Origin: [Empedobacter] haloabium
Lineage (GTDB): Bacteria > Pseudomonadota > Gammaproteobacteria > Burkholderiales > Burkholderiaceae_D
Length of the DNA: 64,000 nt
Reading direction: 5' to 3'
Assembly (NCBI GenBank): GCA_008011715.2
Contig: CP136508.1
Coordinates: forward strand, 2,666,001 to 2,730,000
Shown: positions 27,891-36,017 of the stretch, in pieces
Numbering within the stretch: the first letter of the stretch is position 1
Layout: every line of letters starts with the position of its first letter
The notes under the pieces: generated by a model
What the model saw: the letters and a program-made list of their open reading frames with translations, nothing else
What the model was told of the DNA's origin: nothing
Database searches by the model: none
Made by a program: the position numbers and the translations under genes

Positions 27891-28964
27891 TCAAGCGACA
27901 GGTTTACCCTGGGCATACGACCAGCCCAGTTCGGCCATCGGCCGTGCCATTTTGCCCGACTGCAGCGCCTGCGCGCTGGCGGCCGTGCCGTCCACGTAGC
28001 GCTTCATGATGCCCTGCATGATGGACGCCAGCCGGAACATATTGAACGCCAGGTAGAAGCCGAAGTCCTCCAGCCGGATCGTGCGGCCGGTGCGCTGCGC
28101 GTACTTCTCGATATACTCCTGCTGCGACGGGATGCCCAGCGCGGCCAGGTCCAGCCCCCCGATGCCGCGGAACTGGCCCGGGTTGATGTGCCAGCTCATG
28201 CAGTGGTAGCTGAAATCGGCGAACGGATGGCCGAGGGTCGACAGTTCCCAGTCGAGCACCGCCAGGATGCGCGGTTCGGTAGGGTGGAAGATCATGTTGT
28301 CGAGGCGGTAGTCGCCGTGCACGATCGAGGTCTCGTCGCCGGGCGGGATGTGCGCCGGCAGCCAGGCGATCAGCTGGTCCATCGCCTCGATGGTCTCCGT
28401 CTGCGAGGCCACGTATTGCTTGGTCCAGCGCTCGATCTGGCGCGCGAAATAGTTCCCGGGCTTGCCGTAGTCGGCCAGGCCGATGGCGGCGTAGTCGATC
28501 GTGTGCAGCTGCGCGATCACGCGATTCTGCTCGTCGTAGATGGCCGTGCGCTCGGCCGGCGTCATGCCGGGCAGCGCCTGGTCCCACAGCACCCGGCCCT
28601 CGATGAATTCCATCACGTAGAAGGCGCGGCCGATCACGCTCTCGTCTAGGCACAGCGCGTACTGGCGCGGCGCCGGGAAGCCGGCCTTGCTGAGCGCATC
28701 CATCACGCGGTATTCGCGGTCGATCGCGTGCGCCGACGGCAGCAGCTTGGTCGCGGGTGCCGGCTTGGTGCGCAGCACGTAACGCGCGTCGCCGATCGCC
28801 AGCTTGAAGGTAGGGTTGGACTGGCCGCCCTTGAACTGCTCGGCGTGCAGTTCACCCGTGGCGGGATAGCCGTCGACGTGGGTGCGCAGCCAGGCGTCCA
28901 GTTCGGCCGTGTCGAACTGGTGGCGTTCCGACACGGGCTTGGTGCCCATGAATTCCTCGAACAT
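27891..28964 (-). CDS. Phosphotransferase (APH family) paired with acyl-CoA dehydrogenase
   Basis: 357 residues, ATG at 28964 with GGAG upstream. Kinase-like fold: [23 protein letters not shown] (about 46-68; nucleotide loop and Lys), [13 protein letters not shown] (about 211-223; catalytic Asp and Asn), [15 protein letters not shown] (about 233-247; metal-binding Asp). These match the ACAD10/11 kinase branch of the APH family, which phosphorylates the 4-hydroxyl of acyl-CoA before dehydration. First gene of a two-gene operon with the dehydrogenase, 10 bases apart. Antibiotic resistance is not the likely function. Confidence 0.9.
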   Translation of the reverse strand: MFEEFMGTKPVSERHQFDTAELDAWLRTHVDGYPATGELHAEQFKGGQSNPTFKLAIGDARYVLRTKPAPATKLLPSAHAIDREYRVMDALSKAGFPAPRQYALCLDESVIGRAFYVMEFIEGRVLWDQALPGMTPAERTAIYDEQNRVIAQLHTIDYAAIGLADYGKPGNYFARQIERWTKQYVASQTETIEAMDQLIAWLPAHIPPGDETSIVHGDYRLDNMIFHPTEPRILAVLDWELSTLGHPFADFSYHCMSWHINPGQFRGIGGLDLAALGIPSQQEYIEKYAQRTGRTIRLEDFGFYLAFNMFRLASIMQGIMKRYVDGTAASAQALQSGKMARPMAELGWSYAQGKPVA

Positions 28965-28988
28965 CGTGTCTCCTGTTCATTGTTGTCT

Positions 28989-29048
28989 GAACGATTCTAG
29001 CGCTATTTGAGGAAAAATCGGAGAAAAGAGCGAACGAACGTGCTATTT
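28989..29048 (-). promoter_or_regulatory. Candidate operator of the phosphotransferase/dehydrogenase operon
   Basis: Read on the minus strand, AAATAGCACGTTCGTTC (29048 to 29032) matches the motif before the 6154 dehydrogenase at 16 of 17 positions. A weaker related copy, GAACGATTCTAGCGCTATTT on the plus strand, lies at 28989-29008. Both precede the phosphotransferase start at 28964. The stronger copy overlaps the last codons of the upstream histidine-phosphatase gene, so the operon has its own promoter region. Confidence 0.5.
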
Positions 29049-29765
29049 ATTTTGCGACGAAAGCGTGCGCGATTTCAGGTACTGCGCCAGCAGCTGTTCC
29101 ATCGTCGTCGTGCGGGTATGCTGGTGCAGCGGCGTCGGCGGCGCGTAATTGGAAAAGCGCACCACCCAGTCGTTCGGCGCGGTGCCGACGTCGAGCGCAT
29201 TGATGCAGCCGGCCGCCTGCGCCAGGTTGCCGAGGAACAGGCGCTGGCCCGTCAGCGCATACGACAGGATGGCCCGGTTGACGCCGCCGTGCAGCACCAG
29301 CAGCACCGTGTCCCAGTCCGGGTCGGCGCGCAGGCGTTCCAGCGCCGGGAACACGCGGTCCATCAGTTCGGCCACCGATTCGCCGCCCAGGAAGCGTTTG
29401 TGCTCCGCCACCACGCCGTCGAACGCGCCCGTGAAGGCTTCGTGCAGCGCCTCGTCGGGAATGGCGGACAGCCTGCCGCCGCGGATTTCCACCAGCTCCG
29501 GCCACTCTTCCGGCTCGATCCGCTGGCCCGTCTCGGCCAGCACGCGCCGCGCGGTCTCCACGGTGCGCGGCAGGCCGGACACGATCACGCGGTCGAAGCG
29601 CACGCCCTGGGCGGCGAAGGCCTGGCCGGCGGCGGCGGCCTGGGCGCGGCCATCCTCGTTCAGGGGCACCGATTCGGGCAGCACCGGCTTGCCGGCGGCG
29701 TCGAAGTAGGTCACGCTGCCGTGCCGCATCAGGAAGATGCGGCGGCGTTCCGATGGCGCCGCCAT
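29043..29765 (-). CDS. Histidine phosphatase (phosphoglycerate-mutase-like) family protein
   Basis: 240 residues from ATG at 29765, which overlaps the upstream pseudopilin stop by ATGA. The catalytic motif LMRHGSVTYF (about residues 12-21) holds the phosphorylated His and Arg; the second conserved Arg is in SGLPRTVETARRVL, the acid is near EIRGGRLS, and the second His is in VLHGGVNRAILSY (about 179-191). Histidine phosphatases act on small phosphometabolites or phosphoproteins. Its translational coupling to the end of the pseudopilin operon is odd and may be incidental. No signal peptide. Confidence 0.9.
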   Translation of the reverse strand: MAAPSERRRIFLMRHGSVTYFDAAGKPVLPESVPLNEDGRAQAAAAGQAFAAQGVRFDRVIVSGLPRTVETARRVLAETGQRIEPEEWPELVEIRGGRLSAIPDEALHEAFTGAFDGVVAEHKRFLGGESVAELMDRVFPALERLRADPDWDTVLLVLHGGVNRAILSYALTGQRLFLGNLAQAAGCINALDVGTAPNDWVVRFSNYAPPTPLHQHTRTTTMEQLLAQYLKSRTLSSQNK

Positions 29766-30355
29766 CAGAAGAACACCGCCGTGCGCACGATGATCGTGCC
29801 GTTGTTCGTGTAAGGCCCGGTGGCGCGCACGGCGCCGCTGTCGGCCTTGCCGTCGTCCAGCTTCGCGTCCAGCTGCTCGGAGAACGTGTCCGGCAGGTTG
29901 TCCAGCCGGATGCCGTTGCCGCCACGGTTGCCGACGACGTCGTTGAAGATGTAGACGGCGCCGCCCTGGGCGCTGGTCATGAAGTCGGTGGTGCCGTTGA
30001 ACGAGCCGGTAATGAAGCCGCCCAGCGCCAGGTGCTGCGGCGCCAGCTGGTACTCGGCGATCTGGCCGTCGCCATTGCCGTTGCCGCTGGCGCCCGGCAC
30101 GTGCGCGGTGGCCTGGGCGTCGTCGCCCGGCAGCGCGCGGAACTTGTCCTGGTAGGCGTTGACGGCGGCCTGCAGCGACGTGGCCTGCTGGATCACGTTC
30201 TTCACCTTGGCGTTGTCGATCAGGCTCTGGCCCTTCAGCACGCCGCCCAGCAAGAGGCCGATGATGACGAGGACGATGGCGATTTCCACCAGGGTGAAGC
30301 CGGCCTGGCGGATACCGCGGGCGCGGGCACGGTGCGGGGGCGAACTGCGGTGCAT
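29765..30355 (-). CDS. Type II secretion/type IV pilus-like prepilin (third pseudopilin of the minus-strand operon)
   Basis: 196 residues from ATG at 30355, with AAGGAG upstream. Class III signal: a basic leader ending RQAG, then FTLVEIAIVLVIIGLLLGG with Phe at +1 and Glu at +5 for a prepilin peptidase. The mature part (N-x-Y-Q-D-K-F-R-A-L-P-G-D region near 65-77 and a Gly/Asn-rich GASGNGNGDGQ near 88-98) resembles pilins with a calcium-type or Asn-rich loop. No prepilin peptidase is encoded here; the housekeeping PilD must serve. It is last of the secretion/pilus genes and separated from the TPR gene by 31 bases. Confidence 0.88.
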   Translation of the reverse strand: MHRSSPPHRARARGIRQAGFTLVEIAIVLVIIGLLLGGVLKGQSLIDNAKVKNVIQQATSLQAAVNAYQDKFRALPGDDAQATAHVPGASGNGNGDGQIAEYQLAPQHLALGGFITGSFNGTTDFMTSAQGGAVYIFNDVVGNRGGNGIRLDNLPDTFSEQLDAKLDDGKADSGAVRATGPYTNNGTIIVRTAVFF

Positions 30356-30386
30356 GTACGAACTCCTTTTTGCGGATAGCCACATC

Positions 30387-31127
30387 TTACAAGCCCGGCG
30401 CCGATCGCGCAGCAGGAACCGTGCGACGCGCCGCGGCGGCAGGGTGCCGTCCATTCAGCTCATCCAGGCGGCGGGCCAGGAAGCGCAGCTCGTTCGGGTC
30501 CGTTACCTGAGCGCCCGCCAGCAGGGCGCCGATGACGGCGCGCGCGGCTGCCGGCTCGTCCATCTCCTCCAGCACGAAGGCTTCCAGCTGGCGCGCCCAG
30601 ACTGGCGCGTCCGGCGCCTGCAGGCGCAGGGCATGGGCGTACCGCCGCGCCAGCGGCAGGTCGTGCAGGCGGTGCCGGGCGATCAGCGCGGCCTGGGCCA
30701 GCCAGGGCCAGCGCCGCGCCGGATCGGCGGCGAACGCGCGCTCGACAAAGGCCAGCATGACGCGCACCCGGCCCGCATCCGGCACCGCCGCGTACACCCC
30801 GGTGGCGGCGACCAGCGGGTAACGGCCGCGCGGATCGAGCGCGAGCGCCAGTTCCAGCCACTGCGCCACGCGGCCATAGTCGAGCGCACCCAGTGGTTGG
30901 GCGGCGCCGGCCTGGGCGTCCTGGGCCTGCAGCACCAGCATCGCCAGCCGGGCCAGCGCGGCGTCCTCGCCCAGCCCGGCCAGCCGCAGCACGGCCGGTG
31001 CCGGGGCCGGGGGCAGCGCCGCCACGGCCGCCCCGCCGGCCGGCGCGCGGGCGTGCCAGGCCAGTTGCGCCGCCAGCGCGAGCGCCAGCAGCAGCGCGGC
31101 GGTGGACGAGGCGCGCCGCCGCGTCAT
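30387..31127 (-). CDS. TPR-like anchored protein behind the ABC permease
   Basis: 246 residues from ATG at 31127, overlapping the permease stop. An N-terminal uncleaved-looking membrane segment (RRRASSTAALLLALALAAQLAW) is followed by an Ala/Pro-rich linker and helical repeats with TPR-like spacing (WLELALALDPRGRYPLVAATGVY, FVERAFAADPARRWPWLAQAA, YAHALRLQAPDAPVWARQLEAF). It is not recognised as a named family; it might scaffold the ABC permease or the pilus platform in the periplasm. Function unknown. Confidence 0.65.
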   Translation of the reverse strand: MTRRRASSTAALLLALALAAQLAWHARAPAGGAAVAALPPAPAPAVLRLAGLGEDAALARLAMLVLQAQDAQAGAAQPLGALDYGRVAQWLELALALDPRGRYPLVAATGVYAAVPDAGRVRVMLAFVERAFAADPARRWPWLAQAALIARHRLHDLPLARRYAHALRLQAPDAPVWARQLEAFVLEEMDEPAAARAVIGALLAGAQVTDPNELRFLARRLDELNGRHPAAAARRTVPAARSAPGL

Positions 31128-31885
31128 CAGAACTCCCGGCGTTGCAGGTCGACCAGGCTGGCGGCCGCCAGCAGCGCCAGGTAGATCGCGGTCTGGCCCA
31201 GCATGGCTGCCGCATCCGCGGCGCCGCCGGTGTCGTACAGCAGCCACTCGGCGCGCGCGAACGTGTCCAGCCGGGGCAGCAGGAACGCGATACCGTCCGC
31301 CGCCGCTCGCGCGAGGCTGGTCGCGTCGTGCGCCAAGGCCTGCAGGATGCCAGCCACCCGCGCCAGCAGATAGAAACCCAGCGTGACGCACAGCGCCGGT
31401 GCCGCGTGGCCCAGCCCGAGCGCGCAGAACAGCGCAAAGGCGGCCACGATCCACAGCTCGCACAGCACGCCGAGCGCCCACAGCCCGGCCTGGGCCGGCG
31501 CGGCATGGCCGAGCGCCAGCAGGGCGGCCGGCAGCGCGACCAGCCCGGCCAGCAGCGCGAAGCCGGCCAGGCGGCCCAGCAGCCAGGCAGCGCGCCCGGC
31601 GGGCAAGGCCAGCAGCATCTCGGCCTGCTTGTCGTGGCGCTCGCGCACGACGCTGGCCACCGTGAACACGGCCACGGTCGCCGCGCCGGCGCAGCGCAGC
31701 AGCGCCGCCAGCAGGGCGGCCTGGGTGGCGCGCGTGTCGGTCAGGGCCAGCGCGCCGATGAAACCGGACAGGCCGGCACCGGCCAGCAGCAGCGCGGCCA
31801 GCAGCCAGGGCAGGCGCCCGCGCAGCGCCTCGCGTACCGTGTCGGCCGCCACCGCGCGGCCGATGCGCCATGCCGCGGCCGTCAT
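31127..31885 (-). CDS. ABC-2 type transporter permease
   Basis: 252 residues, ATG at 31885 overlapping the pseudopilin stop. Six hydrophobic segments of an ABC-2 membrane subunit are apparent: LPWLLAALLLAGAGLSGFIGALAL, LLAALLRCAGAATVAVFTVASVV, GFALLAGLVALPAALLAL, LWIVAAFALFCALGLGH, LCVTLGFYLLARVAGIL and a final TAIYLALLAAASLV; RERHDKQAEMLLALPAGR is the typical cytoplasmic coupling segment before helix 3. The only ABC ATPase nearby is the first gene of the same operon, 12 kb upstream, so the two probably form one transporter bracketing the secretion genes. Confidence 0.85.
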   Translation of the reverse strand: MTAAAWRIGRAVAADTVREALRGRLPWLLAALLLAGAGLSGFIGALALTDTRATQAALLAALLRCAGAATVAVFTVASVVRERHDKQAEMLLALPAGRAAWLLGRLAGFALLAGLVALPAALLALGHAAPAQAGLWALGVLCELWIVAAFALFCALGLGHAAPALCVTLGFYLLARVAGILQALAHDATSLARAAADGIAFLLPRLDTFARAEWLLYDTGGAADAAAMLGQTAIYLALLAAASLVDLQRREF

Positions 31886-32598
31886 GGCAGCCGTTGCGCA
31901 GCGATCATGCGGTTGAACAGGATGTTCGGCGACAGCCAGACGACGATATCGTCATAGCTGCCGCCCGGCGCGGCCGGGTTGTCGGCGCCGTCGCGGCTGA
32001 TGAAGGCCGTGCCGGCGCTGGCGATATTGGCTTTCTCGTCGACGTTGCCGCTGCCGGCGTCCAGCGCGCGCACGCCCTGTTCGCTGAAAGCCCCGTAGCC
32101 GTTGCGGCCGGCCGAGAGGATCACGGCCGGGATGTCGTTCGGCGCGGTCGCCGCCACCAGCGCGCCGGCGCTGTCGCGCGTGGCCACGGTGATGTCGCGC
32201 GGCGTGTTCAGGCGGAACGGCGTGGCGCTGTCGGCGAAATCGGGCGTGACGCTGTAGACGAACTGGTGGCCCCAGCTGTCCAGCTTGGGCAGGCCCAGCG
32301 TGGCCCACGGCAGGAAGCCGATGCGGCGCTCGTCGGTACAACGGTCGCCCGCGCGGGCTTCCAGGCCGTTGGCGGCCGAGATGGCGGGGCAGGGCAGGTA
32401 GCCGTTGCGGATGGCGAAACCGGTCAGGGCGTCGCGCGCCTCCTCCAGTGCGCGGCGGGTGTCGGCCACGCGGCGCTGCTCCAGCTGGGTCGACAGGGGC
32501 GTGATCAGGCCGCCGATCAGCAGGCCGACGACGACCAGCACGATCGCCACCTCGACCAGGGTAAAGCCGCGCGATGTCTCGTTGCGATGATGGGTCAT
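31882..32598 (-). CDS. Pseudopilin with canonical class III signal (second of tandem paralogues)
   Basis: 238 residues from ATG at 32598. Leader MTHHRNETSRG, then FTLVEVAIVLVVVGLLIGGL with Glu at +5. The mature region has NGYLPCPAISAANG, GFLPWATLGLPKLDSWGHQFVYSVTP and a C-terminal GGSYDDIVVWLSPNILFNRM segment. The same pattern occurs in the preceding gene, so the two arose by duplication. A Cys pair (PCPAIS and DRC) could form a disulfide. It would be a structural minor subunit of the pilus-like fibre. Starts five bases after the preceding stop; ABC permease follows by ATGA overlap. Confidence 0.87.
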   Translation of the reverse strand: MTHHRNETSRGFTLVEVAIVLVVVGLLIGGLITPLSTQLEQRRVADTRRALEEARDALTGFAIRNGYLPCPAISAANGLEARAGDRCTDERRIGFLPWATLGLPKLDSWGHQFVYSVTPDFADSATPFRLNTPRDITVATRDSAGALVAATAPNDIPAVILSAGRNGYGAFSEQGVRALDAGSGNVDEKANIASAGTAFISRDGADNPAAPGGSYDDIVVWLSPNILFNRMIAAQRLP

Positions 32599-32602
32599 GT
32601 GC

Positions 32603-33340
32603 TCATGGCAGCGTGCGCGCCGCCGCCATCCTTTCATACAGGGTTTCCAGCGGCAGCGCCACCAGCAGGTCGTCGAACGGGCCGCCCGGCACGCCCGGGT
32701 CGGCGCTGGCGGGACGCTGGATGAAGCCCGTGGTGGCGCTGTCGTTGCCGATTTCGTCCAGGTTGCCGCGGGCCCCGTTGGCCTGCGCCAGGCCGGCCAC
32801 GCTGGTGCCCAGGTTGGCGCGGCCCTGTGAGTACACCACGGCGGGCGCGCACGCCGCGGCCAGCTCGCAGCGCTCCTGGCCGATCACATAGCGCAGTTCA
32901 CCATTGCCGTCGCGCGTCTGCACGCGCTTGGTCGCCACCGCCGCGATGCGCTGGATCGGCGCCGTTGTGTACAGGGGCGTGACGCTGTAGCGCAGCCGCT
33001 TGCCCCAGCTGTCGGCCCCTTCCACGCCCAGCGTGACCCACGGCAGGAAGCCGCTGCAGGCGCCTTCGTCGGCGCAGGGCTCGGGCGCCTCGCGGCCGTC
33101 GATGGCGGAGATGGCGGGGCGCGGCAGGCGGCCGTTGACGGCGGCGAAGCCGACCAGGGCGTCGCTGGCCAGCGCCAGGCGCGCCAGCGTGCGCTGTTCG
33201 CGCAGGCGTTCCACGCCGCTGCGTCCGAACGCGCCGATCAGCACGGCGGCGAAGCCGACGCTGGCGACGGCCAGCAGCAGCAACAACGCGGCGCCGCGCT
33301 GGCGCCGCGGGTCAACGCGCGCCCGCGCCACGCTGGACAT
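32603..33340 (-). CDS. Pseudopilin-like protein with non-canonical leader (first of tandem paralogues)
   Basis: 245 residues from ATG at 33340, overlapping the preceding gene by 29 bases. The leader ends RQRG and the hydrophobic helix is AALLLLLAVASVGFAAVLIG; Glu at +5 is replaced by Leu, as in PilX/GspK-like minor pilins. The body matches the next gene: NGRLPRPAISAIDG, CSGFLPWVTLGVEGADSWGKRLRYSVTP, GGPFDDLLVALPLETLYERM. A minor pilin without Glu5 often caps the fibre tip; whether that applies here is inference. Confidence 0.8.
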   Translation of the reverse strand: MSSVARARVDPRRQRGAALLLLLAVASVGFAAVLIGAFGRSGVERLREQRTLARLALASDALVGFAAVNGRLPRPAISAIDGREAPEPCADEGACSGFLPWVTLGVEGADSWGKRLRYSVTPLYTTAPIQRIAAVATKRVQTRDGNGELRYVIGQERCELAAACAPAVVYSQGRANLGTSVAGLAQANGARGNLDEIGNDSATTGFIQRPASADPGVPGGPFDDLLVALPLETLYERMAAARTLP

Positions 33341-33785
33341 CCACGATCGCGCCGCTGGCCGGGTCCCAGCTCTGGCCAGGTTTGAGCAGGACGCGCCGCC
33401 CGCCCACGTCGACCGGGACGCCGGCGGCGGGGCGGCCGTGCACGACGGCTTCCTGCACCGCGTCGTCGACCCAGATCGTGGCCTGGCCGTCGCTGCGCCG
33501 CAGCACGCCGCCGAAGCGCACGGGCGCCGGCGCGGGTGCCGGCGGTGTGGTGACCGGCGCCGCCATGCCCGGCATCGCACCGGCCGGCGCGGGCGTGGCC
33601 GTGGTGCCGGCCGGGCCGGCAGCCGTGGCGGTACCCGGCGGCGCCGCGCTGGCACGCTGCTGGTCCAGCAGGATGCGGTCGGCCGGCGTGGTAAACAGCC
33701 GCCCCATCGTGGTGAACGACATCTGCGCGGCAGCCGGCGCCGCCATGCTGGCAGCCAGGCCGATGGCGAACAGCGCGCGCATCAT
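33312..33785 (-). CDS. Periplasmic PilP/MshK-like protein
   Basis: 157 residues, ATG at 33785 (a second ATG follows at once) overlapping the preceding stop. Signal peptide MMRALFAIGLAASMAAPAAA, then a Pro/Ala/Gly-rich linker and a small beta-domain: VRFGGVLRRSDGQATIWVDD, GVPVDVGGRRVLLKPGQSWD. This is the layout of MshK/PilP/GspC-type proteins that join the inner-membrane platform to the secretin. The MSHA gene at 56567 has the same kind of domain. Similarity is from pattern only, so the assignment is moderate. Confidence 0.68.
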   Translation of the reverse strand: MMRALFAIGLAASMAAPAAAQMSFTTMGRLFTTPADRILLDQQRASAAPPGTATAAGPAGTTATPAPAGAMPGMAAPVTTPPAPAPAPVRFGGVLRRSDGQATIWVDDAVQEAVVHGRPAAGVPVDVGGRRVLLKPGQSWDPASGAIVDVQRGAGAR

Positions 33786-34444
33786 CGTACCCCCTGGGGG
33801 CGCAACGCGGCCGCCGGCGTCAAGGTCAGCCAGTTCAGCGTGCAGTCCGCCGTCAGGCCCGGCGCCAGCGGCGCGTTGCCGGCGCTGGCGGCGCGCCGGA
33901 TCGCGCAGTCCTGCACGGTGAAGACGCCGCGCTGGCGCAGGTCGGCCAGGAAGTCGAACAGGTCCATCTCGTGCAGCAGGTCCATGTGCACCGTCATGCG
34001 GCTGCCGCGCAACTGGTAGGCGCCGGTCGGGACGGCGCCGGCCAGCTTGTACGGCTGCTGCGGTTCGATCTGGTAGGTCAGCGGCAGCAGCCGGCGCGCT
34101 TCCTGGATCTGGCGGATCGCCTCGACCCACTCCAGCCGGTTCTCGGTGCCGACGAAGCCGCGCCGGCGCAGGTCGAGGAACAGCGGCTGGTAGACGCGGA
34201 TGTCCTGCTTTTCCGCCTCGACGTGGACGAAGCTCTGGCGCGCCGCGTCGCGCGTGCCCTGGGCCAGCGCCTCCTCCTGGCGGGCATGCTGCAGCTTCCA
34301 GTAGCTGGTGACGACCGCCGCCACGGTGACGACGGCCGTCACCGTGAACGTGATCGCCGCCGCACGGATCAGCGCGAAGTGGGCGATCCAGGAGGGCAGG
34401 GGCACGCGCGCGGCGGCCGGCACGGCTTTGCTCAGGGCTTCCAT
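33782..34444 (-). CDS. PilO/GspM-like inner-membrane platform protein
   Basis: 220 residues from ATG at 34444, overlapping the GspL-like stop by 13 bases. A short cytoplasmic N-terminus, one membrane helix (about 26-47, AAAITFTVTAVVTVAAVVTSYW) and a coiled-coil stretch (KLQHARQEEALAQGTRDAARQ) precede a periplasmic domain with the VHMDLLHEMDLFDFLADLRQRGVFTVQDCAIRR ferredoxin-like pattern. This fits PilO/GspM/MshJ proteins, which pair with a PilN/GspL partner. Next gene overlaps by ATGA. Confidence 0.75.
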   Translation of the reverse strand: MEALSKAVPAAARVPLPSWIAHFALIRAAAITFTVTAVVTVAAVVTSYWKLQHARQEEALAQGTRDAARQSFVHVEAEKQDIRVYQPLFLDLRRRGFVGTENRLEWVEAIRQIQEARRLLPLTYQIEPQQPYKLAGAVPTGAYQLRGSRMTVHMDLLHEMDLFDFLADLRQRGVFTVQDCAIRRAASAGNAPLAPGLTADCTLNWLTLTPAAALRPQGVR

Positions 34445-36015
34445 GTCAGGTCCAGGGTGAATTTGGCACGGTCCTCGCCGCTGTTGGCCACGCCGACGCT
34501 GCCGCTCAGCTTCACGTTGGAGCGGATGTCGAACGGCAGCTGGGCGATCTCCACCGTCATGTGCGGCATGCGCGCCAGCTGCTGGGCGAAGCCGTTCATG
34601 TTTTCCAGCACCACGCGATAATTGTCCTGGCCGGCCAGCACCTCGGCCTGCAGCCGCAGCGCCTGCGGCGGCGCTTTCGGAATGCCCAGCGCCAGCGACG
34701 AGGTGGGTGCCACCAGCGCCGGCGAGCCTGGCGCGGCACCGGGCACCGCCACCGTGGCAGCGCCTGGCACCTGGGCACGCCACTCCAGCTGCGTCAGGCG
34801 GATCTGCGGCGACTTCTCCAGCGCTTCGCTGACCATGCCCAGCATGTGCAGCGGCCATGGGCCCTGCTGCGCCACCATGCGATCGATCTGCACGGCCGCC
34901 TTCATGTTCGCCGTCCGGTCGACGGCGGGCGGCATGCTGGACATGCTGTTGCGGTAGGCGGCCTGGTAATGCGCCGTTTCCGAGCGCAGGCCGTCGGCGT
35001 TGCCGTGCGCGATGCCGTAGCCGACCAGGTTGGCCACGGTCCAGGCCAGGCAGGTCGTCGCCAGCACCGCGCTGGAGGCATACAGCGACAGGCGCAGCCG
35101 CCACATGCGGTAGAAGTCCTCCTTGCCGCCCAGCCGATAGTGGCTGTCCGGCGCGCTGCGCCCGACGATGTGCAGCAGCAGCTGGTCGGCCAGCACCGGC
35201 GGCGCGGCCATGCGCAGCGCGCGCGCCGCCGTGTCCAGCGGCTGCACGTCGTACAGCGTGGTGGGCCCATCCTGGCAGCGCGCGGCCAGCTCCGCGACGG
35301 CGGCGGCCGGCACCAGCACCGTCACGTGCAGCGGGTCGTCGCGCTCCAGCAGCCGCACGCTGGTCAGGAACTGCTGCGTCCTGCCGGTCTCCGGCGCGAT
35401 CGTGTCGGCCACGTCGGTATCCGCCGTCGGCTGCACCAGGCGCGAGAACTTCAGCGCGCCGCCTTGCAGGTAGGTCTGGCGCAGGCCGCCGGACTGCAAG
35501 GTGACGAGCAGGCGGTGGTGCGGCGCCGGCGTGTCCTGGGTGCGTTCCTGGTGTGCCATGCGTTCCAGCAGCGTCGCCGACAACAGCGTGGCGGAGTAGA
35601 TCCCGGCCAGCGGCGTGCGCATCAGCTCCATCGCCTCGATCCATGGCGCCAGCAGGGCCGGATTGGTCAAGGCCGTGAACAGCACCACGTCGTCGCGCCG
35701 GCCTTCCTCCAGCCGGCCCTGCACCAGCGCGGCGCGGTAGGGGGTGTCGCGGTACTGCTGGGCGAGCCGGCGCGCGCGCAGCTGCCGGCCGGCGCGGCCG
35801 CGCACGTGCGGCAGCGCGTGGCGGCTGAAGTCCTCCTCGATCAGGTCCACGATCAGCCAGGCCGGCCGCGCGCCCTGTTGTTCCAGGTAGTCGATGAACT
35901 CGTCCACGCCCGCGCGGGTGGCGGGGAACACGGCCGGGCCGGACAGCGTGCCCTGGCGCCACTGCCAGGCCTGCAGCTGCTCGCTGGTGAGGTAGAAAAG
36001 CTGTTTCGGGAACAT
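34432..36015 (-). CDS. GspL-like protein (PilM-like cytoplasmic domain joined to PilN-like membrane domain)
   Basis: 527 residues, ATG at 36015. About 310 cytoplasmic residues with an actin-like PilM/GspL pattern (PAWLIVDLIEEDF, LAGIYSATLLSATLLERM, RLLVTLQSGGLRQTYL) are followed by one membrane helix (about 313-336, LSLYASSAVLATTCLAWTVANLVG) and a periplasmic ferredoxin-like region (LRLQAEVLAGQDNYRVVLENMNGFAQQL). It merges PilM and PilN functions and would recruit the GspE ATPase to the membrane with the GspM-like protein. In the MSHA locus these are separate genes. Confidence 0.78.
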   Translation of the reverse strand: MFPKQLFYLTSEQLQAWQWRQGTLSGPAVFPATRAGVDEFIDYLEQQGARPAWLIVDLIEEDFSRHALPHVRGRAGRQLRARRLAQQYRDTPYRAALVQGRLEEGRRDDVVLFTALTNPALLAPWIEAMELMRTPLAGIYSATLLSATLLERMAHQERTQDTPAPHHRLLVTLQSGGLRQTYLQGGALKFSRLVQPTADTDVADTIAPETGRTQQFLTSVRLLERDDPLHVTVLVPAAAVAELAARCQDGPTTLYDVQPLDTAARALRMAAPPVLADQLLLHIVGRSAPDSHYRLGGKEDFYRMWRLRLSLYASSAVLATTCLAWTVANLVGYGIAHGNADGLRSETAHYQAAYRNSMSSMPPAVDRTANMKAAVQIDRMVAQQGPWPLHMLGMVSEALEKSPQIRLTQLEWRAQVPGAATVAVPGAAPGSPALVAPTSSLALGIPKAPPQALRLQAEVLAGQDNYRVVLENMNGFAQQLARMPHMTVEIAQLPFDIRSNVKLSGSVGVANSGEDRAKFTLDLTWKP

Positions 36016-36017
36016 GG

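Noticed and set aside
27891..28964. Aminoglycoside resistance gene
   Set aside because: The APH-like kinase is of the branch paired with ACAD10/11-type dehydrogenases and is cotranscribed with one; resistance is unlikely.
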